DNA of 64,000 nt from Pseudomonadota bacterium (lineage in GTDB: Bacteria; Pseudomonadota; Alphaproteobacteria; UBA1280; RI-95), in the NCBI GenBank assembly GCA_016125375.1, contig WGLU01000002.1, positions 62,001 through 126,000 of the forward strand, in the 5' to 3' direction. A program made the translations under genes and the position numbers. Position 1 is the stretch's first letter, and each line of letters starts with the position of its first letter. Positions 1 through 9,001 of the stretch are shown here, piece after piece. The notes below the pieces were generated by a model. That model was not told the DNA's origin, made no database searches, and saw nothing but the letters and a program-made list of their open reading frames with translations.

Positions 1-43
1 TGTTAAATGCAATGCCCGCGGAGCAATGTCAACCCCTGAACAT

Positions 44-70
44 AAAAAAGCCCCGCCTGACGGCGGGGCT
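44..70 (-). terminator. Rho-independent terminator of the ABC transporter gene
   Basis: Read on the minus strand, a 9-bp GC-rich stem with a 4-base loop (arms 49-57 and 62-70) is followed by a run of T (A-run 45-49 on the plus strand). It lies just past the stop codon at 83. Confidence 0.85.
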
Positions 71-82
71 TGGTCGTTTGGC

Positions 83-1858
83 TTAGTCGAGGAACTGCAG
101 TTGGGCCAGCTTTTTATACAGCGGGCTGTTCTGCATCAGCTCGGCATGGGTGCCTTCGGCAACCACTTTGCCCTTGTCCATGACGATGATGCGGTCGGCC
201 GCCTTGACGGTGGCCAGACGGTGCGCGATCACCAGCGTGGTACGGTTCTTCATCAGATCCGTAAAGGCCTGCTGAATGAGCTGCTCGGATTCGGCATCCA
301 GACTGCTGGTCGCCTCGTCGAGCAAGAGCACATTCGGGTTACGCAGCACCGTGCGGGCAATCGCAATCCGCTGGCGCTGGCCACCGGACAGGCGCACGCC
401 GCGCTCGCCCAGCTGGGTGTCGTAACCCTGCGGCAGGTTGCGGATGAACACATCCGCCTGCGCGATGCGGGCGGCGGCCTCCACTTCCGCGTCGGTCGCC
501 TCGGGGCGGCCGTAGCGGATGTTCTCCCGCGCGGACTTGGCAAAGATAATCGGCTCTTGCGAAACCGTGGCGATGGCCGAACGGAGGTCCTTCAGCTTGA
601 GCTGACGCACATCCGTACCGTCCACCTGCACACTGCCGGCTGCCGTGTCGTAGAAACGCAGCAGCATATGGAGCAGCGTGCTCTTGCCGGCGCCCGAAGG
701 GCCGACAACGGCAACACGTTCACCGGGTTTGATGGTAAAGCTCACACCATCGAGCGACGGCGTTTCCGGCCGCGTCGGATAGTAGAACTTCACGTTGTCG
801 AAGGTGATACCACGGCCACCCTGCGCAGCAGGCAGCGCCTTGGGGCTGGCCGGTTCGGGCAGGTCGGACGGCGTGTCCAGAATCTCGAACAGGCGCTCGG
901 TGGCACCGGTCGCGGCCTGCAGGACAGACCAGAACTCGAACACCGTGCTCAGCGACCCGGCAAGGAACACCACGTACATCAGGAACGCGGTCAGCTCACC
1001 GCCGGTCATGGCGCCGGAGAACACCTCCATAGCACCCACCCAGACGATGGCAATGATAGCCGCGAACATGCTGATGGTGCTGGCAGAGAAGAACAGCGCC
1101 AGCATGTGGTTACGCTTACGGGCGGCATCCACCACGCCGTCAACGTTCTTGGCAAAGGATTCCAGCTCCTGATCTTCCTGCGTGAAGGCCTGCACGGTGC
1201 GGACGTTGCTGACCGTCTCCTCCACCTGGGAGCTGACGCCGGCAACAGAGTCCTGCAACTCGCGGGACGTATCGCGCAGATGCTTGCCCAGGAACTTGCT
1301 GATGAGCAGGAACAGGGGCACGACCAGCAGCATGACAGCGGTCAGCTTGGGACTGGTCCATGCCAGGAAGCCCACGCCGACAACCACCAGCATGATGGAG
1401 CGGATGACATGCGGCACCTTCATGGTCACCGCGTCGTAAAGAATGGCGACGTCCGCCGTCATGCGGGAGATGATTTCCCCCGTGCGCCGCGTCTCGAAGA
1501 ACACCGGCGGCAGGCTCATGAGGTGGGCGTAAACCTTTTTGCGGACCTCGGCAATGACGCGCTCACCCACGTACCGCACCAGAATGATGCGTACATAGGA
1601 GGCGATGGCCATGGCAACCACGACGGCGCACATAACCCACAGGATGGGCATGAACGCGTCCATGCTGCCGGTGCCGAGAACTTCGTCGATGATCTTCTGC
1701 ACCTGCTTGGGGATGACCATAAAGGCCCCCGTGGTGATGAACATCATCGCGATGGCGACGCTCAGCCGCAGCCAGTGCGGCATGATGAAAGTCTTAAGGG
1801 ATCTCAGAACACGGAAGTTCCGCGACTTTTCCCTCTCGGTGTTGTTGGCTTTATCCAT
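83..1858 (-). CDS. ABC exporter, fused membrane and ATPase domains (MsbA/LmrA type)
   Basis: A 591-residue half-transporter that should dimerise in the inner membrane and use ATP to export a lipid or hydrophobic compound. The N-terminal half (about 20-320) carries the six-helix exporter domain. The C-terminal half is the nucleotide-binding domain, with Walker A GPSGAGKST, signature LSGGQRQR, Walker B VLLLDEATSSLD and the switch histidine in IAHRLAT. Length and fusion order fit the MsbA/BmrA family; the substrate cannot be read from the sequence. ATG at 1858 has no strong ribosome site. It stands alone, ends at its own terminator, and diverges from the SDR gene. Confidence 0.9.
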   Translation of the reverse strand: MDKANNTEREKSRNFRVLRSLKTFIMPHWLRLSVAIAMMFITTGAFMVIPKQVQKIIDEVLGTGSMDAFMPILWVMCAVVVAMAIASYVRIILVRYVGERVIAEVRKKVYAHLMSLPPVFFETRRTGEIISRMTADVAILYDAVTMKVPHVIRSIMLVVVGVGFLAWTSPKLTAVMLLVVPLFLLISKFLGKHLRDTSRELQDSVAGVSSQVEETVSNVRTVQAFTQEDQELESFAKNVDGVVDAARKRNHMLALFFSASTISMFAAIIAIVWVGAMEVFSGAMTGGELTAFLMYVVFLAGSLSTVFEFWSVLQAATGATERLFEILDTPSDLPEPASPKALPAAQGGRGITFDNVKFYYPTRPETPSLDGVSFTIKPGERVAVVGPSGAGKSTLLHMLLRFYDTAAGSVQVDGTDVRQLKLKDLRSAIATVSQEPIIFAKSARENIRYGRPEATDAEVEAAARIAQADVFIRNLPQGYDTQLGERGVRLSGGQRQRIAIARTVLRNPNVLLLDEATSSLDAESEQLIQQAFTDLMKNRTTLVIAHRLATVKAADRIIVMDKGKVVAEGTHAELMQNSPLYKKLAQLQFLD

Positions 1859-2049
1859 TGATGCGTACTCGTTGGCTGGTCCTTGTCGGTACCCTTCTTC
1901 GGGCCGAGTATAGGACAGTCAAAAAGGGAACAAAACAGCTAAAGTGTAAAAAAGGACAGGAGAGATATCAAAACCCAAGCAGCATACTGCCCCTGCCCCC
2001 CCAGAGCAAGGTACAAATCTGTTGCGGTGCCGCAGGCACACGGGGCACA

Positions 2050-2871
2050 ATGCCTGCCATGACAAAACAGTCTTCACTGCTCATCTTCGGCGCCGGATAC
2101 ACCGCGCGCTTTCTGGCACAGGCTGCTCACCAGCACGGCATGACCGTTACCGTTACCACCCGCGAGGGCGCCAAACATGCGGTCATTCAAAGCTGGGGGG
2201 CCGCACCCCTGCCCTTTGGGGCGCCCCTGCCTGTTGGCATCACCCATGTGGTTGTGACCAATCCCCCCCTTGCCGACGGTACCGACCCCGTCCTTGCCGC
2301 CTATAAAGGTCAGATGAACAGCCTTGCGTGGATGGGATACCTCTCTTCCACCGGCGTGTACGGCGACCATCAGGGTGCCACGGTGACGGAGGATAGCCCC
2401 CTGCGCGCGGCCGAGCCACGCTCCCTTGCCCGCAAAATGGCCGAAGAGGCCTGGCAGGCCAGCGGCCTGCCGGTAGAAATCTTCCGCCTGTCCGGCATCT
2501 ACGGGCCCGGGCGCAATATGCTCGAGCGCCTCAAGTCCGGCAGAACGGGCGCGCTGGAGCAGTCCGACCGTCCGGTCAACCGTATCCATGTAGCTGATAT
2601 TGTGCAAACGGTGTTCGCCGCCATGGCACGCGCCCACCCGGGTGCTGTTTATAATCTGGCGGATGACGACCCCGCCCCCACGCGCGCCGTTATGGCCTAT
2701 GCTGCCGCCCTGCTCGGCGTGCCTGTGCCCACGGCAACCAACGGTGCCAGCCACCTTGTGGACGGCAGCCGCATTGTGGATAATACGCACATCAAAAAGC
2801 ACCTGAACATCCGCCTTAACTACCCGTCCTATAAAGAAGGACTGGCGGCGCTCATGGAGCCGGTGCAATGA
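2050..2871 (+). CDS. NAD-dependent epimerase/dehydratase (SDR, YeeZ-like)
   Basis: A 273-residue soluble SDR-fold protein. The N-terminus (LLIFGAGYTARFLA) is a Rossmann glycine motif of the GxGxxA type, a catalytic-like serine stretch reads SSTGVYGD, and IYGPGRN with NRIHVADI follow as in extended SDRs. It resembles the YeeZ/YbjT group, whose substrates are poorly known. The frame is open upstream to 1858, but that part is low-complexity with no ribosome site. ATG 2050 has GGGGC 4 bases ahead, and ATG 2059 is an alternative. The stop overlaps the next start (ATGA at 2868-2871), so the two genes are probably translated together. Confidence 0.8.
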   Translation: MPAMTKQSSLLIFGAGYTARFLAQAAHQHGMTVTVTTREGAKHAVIQSWGAAPLPFGAPLPVGITHVVVTNPPLADGTDPVLAAYKGQMNSLAWMGYLSSTGVYGDHQGATVTEDSPLRAAEPRSLARKMAEEAWQASGLPVEIFRLSGIYGPGRNMLERLKSGRTGALEQSDRPVNRIHVADIVQTVFAAMARAHPGAVYNLADDDPAPTRAVMAYAAALLGVPVPTATNGASHLVDGSRIVDNTHIKKHLNIRLNYPSYKEGLAALMEPVQ

Positions 2872-3359
2872 TTTACCGCTGCACCCTTCTCCTCTGCATG
2901 GCCGCATTGTTTACAGCAACCATGGCGAAAGCAGAAGCACCTGCCGAGCCATCAGTGCTGCACGTTGGTCTTTATACGGTGCAGCTATCAGATGCGAGCA
3001 CTACCCTTGCCTCCAAGAGCACCCTTTCCGTTACCTCAGCAAATGGCGTCAAAATGATCGATGTAGACGCCGCTCAAGAGCTGACGCCAGCACCGGATGG
3101 CAGCGCCGTATTCTTCCTCAGGCAAGGGGGAAACGCAGCGGGGTGGGGTGTCTACCGCTACCAATTTGCCAACCAAAAGCTGGATTACTTTGCCGCCAAT
3201 GCGCGCGAGATAAAGCTATCCTTTGATGGCAGCACCGCAGTTCTGCAAGTTGCACTTGCCCACCACAGCGCAAGTACAGGATATCAATCCGATACCATCC
3301 AGTCATGGCGATGGGAGTCCACGGACAGCAGCCCTGCCCAAGCCCTTCCCCACCCATAA
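2868..3359 (+). CDS. secreted protein of unknown function
   Basis: 163 residues. The first 22 form a clear Sec signal peptide (hydrophobic LLLCMAALFTATM, then AKA before the likely cleavage site). The mature part is beta-rich, with a weak repeat around residues 70-130 (PDGSAVFFLRQ, FDGSTAVLQVAL) that recalls WD/PD40-like beta-propeller blades; too few blades are present to call a propeller. It is translationally coupled by ATGA to the SDR gene before it. No family is recognised. Confidence 0.7.
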   Translation: MIYRCTLLLCMAALFTATMAKAEAPAEPSVLHVGLYTVQLSDASTTLASKSTLSVTSANGVKMIDVDAAQELTPAPDGSAVFFLRQGGNAAGWGVYRYQFANQKLDYFAANAREIKLSFDGSTAVLQVALAHHSASTGYQSDTIQSWRWESTDSSPAQALPHP

Positions 3360-3362
3360 AAC

Positions 3363-3391
3363 TTGACAAACGCCCCAGTTTGAGGTATAAA
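3363..3391 (+). promoter_or_regulatory. near-consensus sigma70-type promoter
   Basis: TTGACA (3363-3368), a 17-base spacer and TATAAA (3386-3391). It lies between two secreted-protein genes and points to the gene at 3469. The expected start of transcription (about 3398) is only 5 bases before a terminator-like hairpin. Confidence 0.6.
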
Positions 3392-3402
3392 AAAGCCACA
3401 AT

Positions 3403-3424
3403 ACCGCTTAGCGCGGTTTTTTTT
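3403..3424 (+). terminator. short terminator or attenuator hairpin
   Basis: Stem ACCGC/GCGGT (3403-3407 and 3413-3417) with a 5-base loop and eight T. It may end transcripts from the genes at 2050-3359. It also lies at the very 5' end of any transcript from the promoter at 3363, where it could act as an attenuator. Confidence 0.65.
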
Positions 3425-3468
3425 ATAAAACAGGCCACACCAAATAGTTGCAAAACACCGGAGGCGAC

Positions 3469-4269
3469 ATGGTTCTTTACCCCCTTACCCTGATTGGCGT
3501 GCTCGCCGCTTTTGCGGCGGATGCCCCATCGCCAACAACGGAGGCAAGCCAAATCGCAGCAGGTGCGGATGACATCTTCCCCTGTAACGAGATGGTTTAC
3601 GAACCGGAAAAGATCCAGTTCCTCTACCCGCCCAGAGACCCCGCGCCCGAAGGCACCAAAGTGCTAGAAACGCCCTACGGCAAATTCGGCCTCGTCTCCC
3701 TCGATAAAGACCCCCGGCTGGAAAAAATAAAGGAAGAAATCGCCACCAGATCCGGTGGCACCTGCACGTGGGATAAACTCAGCGAACCCAAATACAACAT
3801 CGGCGAGCTGAATGAAGAACCTCAACACATGCGCCTTATGCAGGTGGATGTGGACAATGATGGCACCGAAGATATCGTTTTTATTCAACAGGAGTGGCAG
3901 GACGACCCTGACGGTGCGATGTACGGGGAGTCCTTTATGACGGTTGATCTTGCCGAGTGCCGCCCCAAGCTCTTCGGATCATCTTTTGTGGAATTTCCGT
4001 GGACACTCCCCCATGTTTTCGGCTTCTGGCGCTATAAAGACAAAAATTACATTGTGAAAATGGCTTCATCTAATGACAGCACGTGGAGACAAAACCGCAG
4101 GCGTGACCCGGTAACATTACGGCCTCTTGTGTCTTTCGATGAACTGGCAGATGCAGTTTTTGTAAAACCCACAGCAGATCCTAGCAGCGGTACACCATCT
4201 TGCGCTATATTTGGCGTGCCCAAAAAACTGAACAACCCAAACATGGGTGCAGCTGTTAAGAAGCGCTAA
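3469..4269 (+). CDS. secreted protein of unknown function
   Basis: 266 residues from ATG 3469, chosen because CCGGAGG lies 6 bases ahead; an in-frame ATG at 3448 has no such site. The N-terminus (MVLYPLTLIGVLAAFAADA) is a short signal peptide. Residues 125-160 contain MQVDVDNDGTEDIVFIQQE, a DxDxDG-type stretch like the calcium-binding turns of FG-GAP/integrin or EF-hand-like repeats, so a calcium-binding beta-propeller relation is possible. Several cysteines suit an exported protein. It is flanked by a promoter and a strong terminator, so it is probably a single-gene unit. Confidence 0.7.
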   Translation: MVLYPLTLIGVLAAFAADAPSPTTEASQIAAGADDIFPCNEMVYEPEKIQFLYPPRDPAPEGTKVLETPYGKFGLVSLDKDPRLEKIKEEIATRSGGTCTWDKLSEPKYNIGELNEEPQHMRLMQVDVDNDGTEDIVFIQQEWQDDPDGAMYGESFMTVDLAECRPKLFGSSFVEFPWTLPHVFGFWRYKDKNYIVKMASSNDSTWRQNRRRDPVTLRPLVSFDELADAVFVKPTADPSSGTPSCAIFGVPKKLNNPNMGAAVKKR

Positions 4270-4310
4270 AACGCCTCCCAACCCCCATTCCGCACAGTCC
4301 GTGCGCGAAT

Positions 4311-4341
4311 CACCCGCCCAAAACTGGGCGGGTGTTTTTTT
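4311..4341 (+). terminator. strong Rho-independent terminator
   Basis: A 10-bp stem (4311-4320 and 4325-4334) with a 4-base loop, followed by seven T. It closes the unit ending at 4269. Confidence 0.9.
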
Positions 4342-4370
4342 ATCAATAGACTACCAAAGGAGTTAATAAA

Positions 4371-5519
4371 ATGCCCAGCATAACCGATACGTTTAAAATG
4401 GCTCAACCCAAGACCAAGGCCGATACTACTGCTACAGCACCAGTAAAACAGACCCCTTTTGAGACCTTCCAAAATAAGGTGAAAGTGCATGAGAATGATA
4501 AAGATATTCCCCACGCCCATTTTGACAGCAAAGGCCTGCTGACCATTGGGTATGGCACTTTGTTGGTAAACCGAGGAACTGCTAAATTGAAGGATTTCAA
4601 GACCCTACAGCCTATGTTTGCCAAGGCCGGCATTACGCTTACACCAGACCACTATAATGCCTGGCAAAAAGCGATTGAAAACCCCGCAGCATATAAAAAT
4701 CATCAGCAGACACCTATCCCGGGTGGGTTGGAACTTGGCACGACCGAAATGTCTGCCCTGCTTAAGGTGAGTGCTGAAACGACCAGAAACGAGTTGAATG
4801 CTATCATCAGAGAAAAGACTAAAAATCCAAATAACCCCAACGACTTTAAAACCCTTGATGACCTGCCAGAAGGTACACAACTGGCGCTATTAGATGCCAT
4901 GTTCCGCGGCGGTACAAACCTCGTTGGCACCAACGTACAAGACGCGATTAAAGAGAATGACATGGCCAAACTGCTGTTCGAGCTGCGCTACAACAGTAAT
5001 GGCGACAAATTAAAAAACAATGACGACCGCAACTTTGAAATGACACAACAACTGCGGGACAGCCTGTCACCCGAGCAACTTGCGGCCTATACAAAACTGA
5101 TGCGTGACAATCCGGCTCAGGTAAAAAAGGTAGCAGATCGCTGGCAACGCGAAGTTGATGAATACAAAGCTAAAAACTGGAAAATGAGTCCTACAGTTGA
5201 TCGCATAAATCAGGATAAGAAAGCCGTTAAAGCCCTCCCCGCAGACAGCAGCAGCCAGCAACCCAATATCCCCCCTTCCACAGACCCCAACGCTGATAAA
5301 AAAGTACAACTGCAAACTGACCAGCAACTGGTGGCGGGGGATTTACCAACAGCAGGTGTGGTAGGGCAAATGTTCCCCTGGCATGACAGAACAACCGGCG
5401 GCGCTGTGTTTGATGAAAAACCCGGTACCGCCGCGCCGCAAGGGGATGTGCAGGTAGATGGCTACGCCCGCAGCGACGGCACACGGGTGATGCCCTATAC
5501 GCGCCGCCGCCCGCAGTAA
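4371..5519 (+). CDS. phage-lysozyme-like (GH24/pesticin type) protein
   Basis: 382 residues. Residues 31-62 match the catalytic region of T4-type lysozymes: E41, then FDSKGLLTIGYGT with D52 and T58, keeping the D-x5-T spacing; E41 to D52 is slightly longer than in T4 lysozyme. The fold should cut peptidoglycan. No signal peptide is visible, so export would need a holin or a dedicated system. After about residue 270 a Pro/Gln-rich tail follows that matches nothing I know. AAAGGAG lies well placed before the ATG. The gene is clearly AT-richer than its neighbours, which suggests transfer, perhaps from a phage. It stands alone between two terminators. Confidence 0.75.
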   Translation: MPSITDTFKMAQPKTKADTTATAPVKQTPFETFQNKVKVHENDKDIPHAHFDSKGLLTIGYGTLLVNRGTAKLKDFKTLQPMFAKAGITLTPDHYNAWQKAIENPAAYKNHQQTPIPGGLELGTTEMSALLKVSAETTRNELNAIIREKTKNPNNPNDFKTLDDLPEGTQLALLDAMFRGGTNLVGTNVQDAIKENDMAKLLFELRYNSNGDKLKNNDDRNFEMTQQLRDSLSPEQLAAYTKLMRDNPAQVKKVADRWQREVDEYKAKNWKMSPTVDRINQDKKAVKALPADSSSQQPNIPPSTDPNADKKVQLQTDQQLVAGDLPTAGVVGQMFPWHDRTTGGAVFDEKPGTAAPQGDVQVDGYARSDGTRVMPYTRRRPQ

Positions 5520-5545
5520 AACTGCCTGACTGAAGACCCCCCATT

Positions 5546-5582
5546 AACACAGGGCCCCCTTTTGGGGGCTTTGTGTTTTTTA
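5546..5582 (+). terminator. Rho-independent terminator after the lysozyme-like gene
   Basis: Core stem GCCCCC-TTTT-GGGGGC (5554-5569) inside an outer ACACA/TGTGT pairing, then a T-run to 5582. Confidence 0.85.
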
Positions 5583-5620
5583 ACTGTAAGTTGCGCGCCT
5601 TTTCCGTCAAAATCATCCGC

Positions 5621-6058
5621 ATGATGACTTTAGATACCGTTACACTCAGCTTTGGCCTCCTGCTTGCCCTCAAACACTTTGTTGCCGACGGGCCGTTGCA
5701 GACCGCCTATATGTACGTCAATAAGGGTAAGTTCCTGCACCCGGGCGGGCTTATTCATGCGGGTTTGCACGGGTTGGGTACGCTGCTGGCGCTGGTGATT
5801 GCCGGGGCGGTGGTGGATCATCTGTTCCTTACGGCATTTCTGCTGCTGGCACTGGCGGATTTTGTCATCCACTATTTTGTGGACATGACCAAGGTGCGCC
5901 TGACGAAAAAATACGGCTGGTCCGGCATGGGCAAGGCTGCTGACGGCAGCGCCTGCCTGCAAATCTATAACAACGCCTTTTTCGTGGCGTTGATGGCTGA
6001 CCAGTGCCTGCACTTTGCAACGTACGTGGTGATTTTGGCGGTTATTGTCGCGCTGTAA
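5621..6058 (+). CDS. DUF3307-type inner-membrane protein
   Basis: 145 residues with about four hydrophobic helices. LKHFVADGPLQTAYMYVNKG near the N-terminus and HYFVDMTKVRL in the middle, followed by a helix ending QCLHFATYVVIL, match the layout of the DUF3307 family (function unknown). The frame is open from 5573, but the first residues are unlike the family. ATG 5621 or 5624 gives the usual family start; no ribosome site is visible. It converges on recX with 11 bases between stop codons. Confidence 0.7.
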   Translation: MMTLDTVTLSFGLLLALKHFVADGPLQTAYMYVNKGKFLHPGGLIHAGLHGLGTLLALVIAGAVVDHLFLTAFLLLALADFVIHYFVDMTKVRLTKKYGWSGMGKAADGSACLQIYNNAFFVALMADQCLHFATYVVILAVIVAL

Positions 6059-6069
6059 AGAGCAACCGT

Positions 6070-6591
6070 CTACAGGTCGTCCCGCGTGGCCTCCAGCGCC
6101 TGTTTGGCCTGATCAAAGCTATAGCCCCGCCGCATCAGGAACCCCAATCGTTTGGCGTAATCCTTCTGCTCCAGCGTGCCGCTCCAGCGGCCATATTTGC
6201 GCGTGAGCAGGTCGGTGGCCTTGTCGGCCCAGTCCTCGGCCCCGTCTTCCTGCGTGAGGATCTGTTCCTCATAATCGGCCAGCGCCTGCTGGATAACGGC
6301 AGACGGTATCAGACGCTTTTTGAGGTCGAGGCGGATGCGCTGCACCCCCCAGCCGGAAAGCTGCGCCCGGGTGCGCACAACAGCCTTTGCGTAGCGGGCA
6401 TCGTCCAGATAACGGGCGTCGAGCAGGCGGGCGATGGTTTCGGCGGCCTCTTTTTCCTCAAACCCCTTCTCCAGCAGGCGGCGGTGCAGCTCCGCACACG
6501 AAAAATCGCGCCGACCCAGCTGGGTCAGCGCGACATCGTAACAACTGGCAACAGGCCGCTTATTCTGCGCTTGCGGCATCGGCACTGTCAT
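6070..6591 (-). CDS. recX: regulatory protein RecX
   Basis: RecX binds the RecA filament and limits its activity. The protein shows the three-helix RecX repeats: [16 protein letters not shown], then [26 protein letters not shown], then [22 protein letters not shown]. Length (about 173) is typical. It lies directly downstream of recA on the same strand and overlaps its 3' end, the usual arrangement. An upstream TTG (6603) and ATGs at 6591 and 6579 are possible starts, none with a convincing ribosome site, so the start is uncertain and translation probably depends on recA. Confidence 0.9.
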   Translation of the reverse strand: MTVPMPQAQNKRPVASCYDVALTQLGRRDFSCAELHRRLLEKGFEEKEAAETIARLLDARYLDDARYAKAVVRTRAQLSGWGVQRIRLDLKKRLIPSAVIQQALADYEEQILTQEDGAEDWADKATDLLTRKYGRWSGTLEQKDYAKRLGFLMRRGYSFDQAKQALEATRDDL

Positions 6592-7588
6592 CACCCGTGG
6601 CAACGGCTACTTTAGCTGTTGAACGGATTTTGGTTTCCAGCTCTTTGGCTTTCTCTGGGTTGTCGCGCAGCCATTGTTTGGCATTCTCGCGGCCCTGACC
6701 GATGCGGGTCCCGTCGTAGGAGAACCATGCGCCGGACTTTTCAACAAAGCCTTCTTTTACGCCCATGTCGATCAGCTCACCCGTTTTGGACACGCCTTCA
6801 CCGTACATGATGTCGAACTCGACCTGTTTGAACGGGGGAGCCATCTTGTTCTTGACCACTTTCACACGGGTGGTGTTACCGGTGACTTCGTCCTTGTCCT
6901 TGACGGCGCCGATACGGCGGATATCCATACGGACAGAGGCGTAGAACTTGAGTGCGTTACCGCCGGTGGTGGTTTCGGGGTTGCCGAACATCACGCCGAT
7001 TTTCATGCGGATCTGGTTAATGAAGATAACCATGCACTTGGTTTTGGAGATGGTGGACGCCAGCTTGCGCAGGGCTTGGCTCATCAGACGGGCTTGCAGG
7101 CCGACGTGGGCATCGCCCATTTCGCCTTCAATCTCGGCACGGGGGGTCAGGGCAGCGACGGAGTCCACAACAATCACGTCCACAGCACCGGAGCGGACCA
7201 GCGTGTCCACAATTTCCAGCGCCTGTTCGCCGTTGTCCGGCTGGCTGACCAGCAGGTCGGCCACGTTAACGCCCAGTTTTTCGGCGTAGGTTGTGTCCAG
7301 CGCGTGCTCGGCGTCGATAAACGCACAGGTGCCGCCCAGCTTCTGGGCTTCGGCAACAGCGTGCAGTGTCAGCGTGGTTTTACCAGAGGACTCGGGGCCA
7401 TAAATCTCGATAATACGGCCACGGGGAAGACCGCCAATCCCAAGGGCAATGTCCAGCCCCAAAGAACCGGTGGATACCACCTCTATATTACGGTCAACCT
7501 GTTGACCGTCCATTTTGAAGACTGCACCCTTGCCAAAATTGCGTTCAATCTGGCCGAGGGCAGCTTCAAGAGCACGTTGCTTGTCCAT
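6560..7588 (-). CDS. recA: recombinase RecA
   Basis: 342 residues, full length. RecA forms a filament on single-stranded DNA, drives strand exchange and triggers LexA self-cleavage. Visible hallmarks are Walker [11 protein letters not shown], Walker [20 protein letters not shown], loop 1 [18 protein letters not shown], the block [18 protein letters not shown], loop 2 [16 protein letters not shown], and an acidic C-terminus ([11 protein letters not shown]). The wording is alphaproteobacterial. No clear GTTC-N7-GTTC or CTG-N10-CAG LexA box was found in the 276 bases upstream, so SOS control is not shown. Confidence 0.98.
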   Translation of the reverse strand: MDKQRALEAALGQIERNFGKGAVFKMDGQQVDRNIEVVSTGSLGLDIALGIGGLPRGRIIEIYGPESSGKTTLTLHAVAEAQKLGGTCAFIDAEHALDTTYAEKLGVNVADLLVSQPDNGEQALEIVDTLVRSGAVDVIVVDSVAALTPRAEIEGEMGDAHVGLQARLMSQALRKLASTISKTKCMVIFINQIRMKIGVMFGNPETTTGGNALKFYASVRMDIRRIGAVKDKDEVTGNTTRVKVVKNKMAPPFKQVEFDIMYGEGVSKTGELIDMGVKEGFVEKSGAWFSYDGTRIGQGRENAKQWLRDNPEKAKELETKIRSTAKVAVATGDDSADAASAE

Positions 7589-7864
7589 TCCACTTATCCC
7601 TTACTTTCTGCGTACAAAATAGGCCATCACAATAGCATGGGCCCTGCTGCAAAACAACCAAACTACCGCGCAGTTGCGGGAAAAAGCGCCAGTCATTCAT
7701 CCGACAATTTCAGCCCCTTTTGGAGTAAAAATATAACCCTTACAAATCAAATGGATATAGGAATATATTATTGTTTCTAAATCGAAAAAACCGAAAACAG
7801 TCGTCAGAAACCCGGCTAGAGGGGAGCATAAGGAAAATAATCATCCAAGAGGAAGAGCCATCCC
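7589..7864. other. divergent intergenic region between recA and cheB
   Basis: 276 bases without a gene. The half next to cheB is AT-rich. A possible plus-strand promoter is TTACAA (7740-7745), an 18-base spacer and TATATT (7764-7769). The recA promoter was not resolved. Confidence 0.4.
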
Positions 7865-9001
7865 ATGCCTGCGGAAAGAAAAATTAAGGTCCTGATTGTT
7901 GATGACGCAGCCAGCATGCGCATATTTTTGCGTAAAACGCTGGAAAGCGCCGGCGACATCGAGGTTATCGGGACGGCACAAGACCCGCTGGAGGCGATTG
8001 AACTGCTCAAAACCCACACCCCCGATGTCATGACGCTGGATGTGGAAATGCCCAATATGGACGGCCTGACGTTCCTCGAAAAAATCATGCGCCTCAAACC
8101 CCTGCCTGTCGTGATGGTCTCCACCCTGACGGCCCGCGGCAGCCAGATGGCGATCAAGGCGCTGGAGCTGGGTGCGGTGGATGTTGTGGGCAAGCCCACG
8201 TCCGCAGCCAAAGATCTGGAGCCCGCCGCGCTGCAGATTATCCAGAAAGTGCGCGAGGCTGCCTGTGCCCGCGTCGGCCGCCGCGCAGCCCCCACCGGTC
8301 TGGTGCAGCAAATCGCCAAGGCGACTGCAGCCTCCCCCAACACACAACGCATCGATACCCTGATTCCCACGCCGATTAAGGCACCTGTTGGCAGACCGCC
8401 GCTGATTGCCATCGGCGCGTCCACAGGCGGGACCGAGGCACTGCGGCAGGTCCTTGCCCCCCTGCCGACCAATCTGCCACCCATCGTTATTGTGCAGCAC
8501 ATGCCGGCCGGCTTCACCACGCATTTTGCCGCACGCCTGAACGGCCACTGCGCCATTGAGGTATCGGAAGCCGTAGACGGTGAACCCCTGAAAAGCGGGC
8601 ATGCCTACATTGCGCCGGGCGATCTGCATATCCGTATTGACTGGCAAGGTAGCAACTATGTGGCGCGGATTCTGGATACGGAACGCATCAACCGCCACCG
8701 GCCATCCGCCGATGTTCTGCTGCGCAGCACGGCCAGTGCGGCAGGTGCGGCGGCTATTGGCATTATTCTGACCGGTATGGGTGATGACGGCGCGCGCGGC
8801 CTGCTGGATGTACGCAATTGCGGCGGGCAGACCATGGCGCAGGACGAAGCGACATGTGTTGTTTACGGCATGCCCCGTGTGGCCAAGGATATGGGAGCCG
8901 TGATGAACATGCTGCCGCTACAGACCATACCGCAGGAAATTATCCGCCTCAGTCAGGAGCTTAAAACGGCACTTCCTGATAAGAAAACTGGTATTGGCTG
9001 A
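7865..9001 (+). CDS. cheB: chemotaxis-type protein-glutamate methylesterase CheB
   Basis: 378 residues. A receiver domain (about 8-125, VLIVDDA, phospho-acceptor D59 in TLDVEMPNMDG) is followed by a linker and the methylesterase domain (about 178-365). The catalytic triad is visible as S186 (IGASTGG), H212 (VQHMPAG) and D308 (TGMGDDGA). CheB removes methyl groups from chemoreceptors and may deamidate glutamines. No cheA, cheW or cheR is near, so it is an orphan; a soluble PAS chemoreceptor lies 29 kb away. Its last 41 bases overlap the convergent gene at 8961. Confidence 0.93.
   Translation: MPAERKIKVLIVDDAASMRIFLRKTLESAGDIEVIGTAQDPLEAIELLKTHTPDVMTLDVEMPNMDGLTFLEKIMRLKPLPVVMVSTLTARGSQMAIKALELGAVDVVGKPTSAAKDLEPAALQIIQKVREAACARVGRRAAPTGLVQQIAKATAASPNTQRIDTLIPTPIKAPVGRPPLIAIGASTGGTEALRQVLAPLPTNLPPIVIVQHMPAGFTTHFAARLNGHCAIEVSEAVDGEPLKSGHAYIAPGDLHIRIDWQGSNYVARILDTERINRHRPSADVLLRSTASAAGAAAIGIILTGMGDDGARGLLDVRNCGGQTMAQDEATCVVYGMPRVAKDMGAVMNMLPLQTIPQEIIRLSQELKTALPDKKTGIG

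Noticed and set aside
26-1861. Long open frame (611 codons) on the plus strand opposite the ABC transporter
   Set aside because: It is antisense to a clear ABC transporter; its protein is rich in His, Gly, Arg and Gln with no motifs, which is typical of the mirror of a GC-rich gene.
7589-7720. LexA box before recA
   Set aside because: No GTTC-N7-GTTC or CTG-N10-CAG pattern could be found by eye; SOS control is likely from general knowledge but not supported here.
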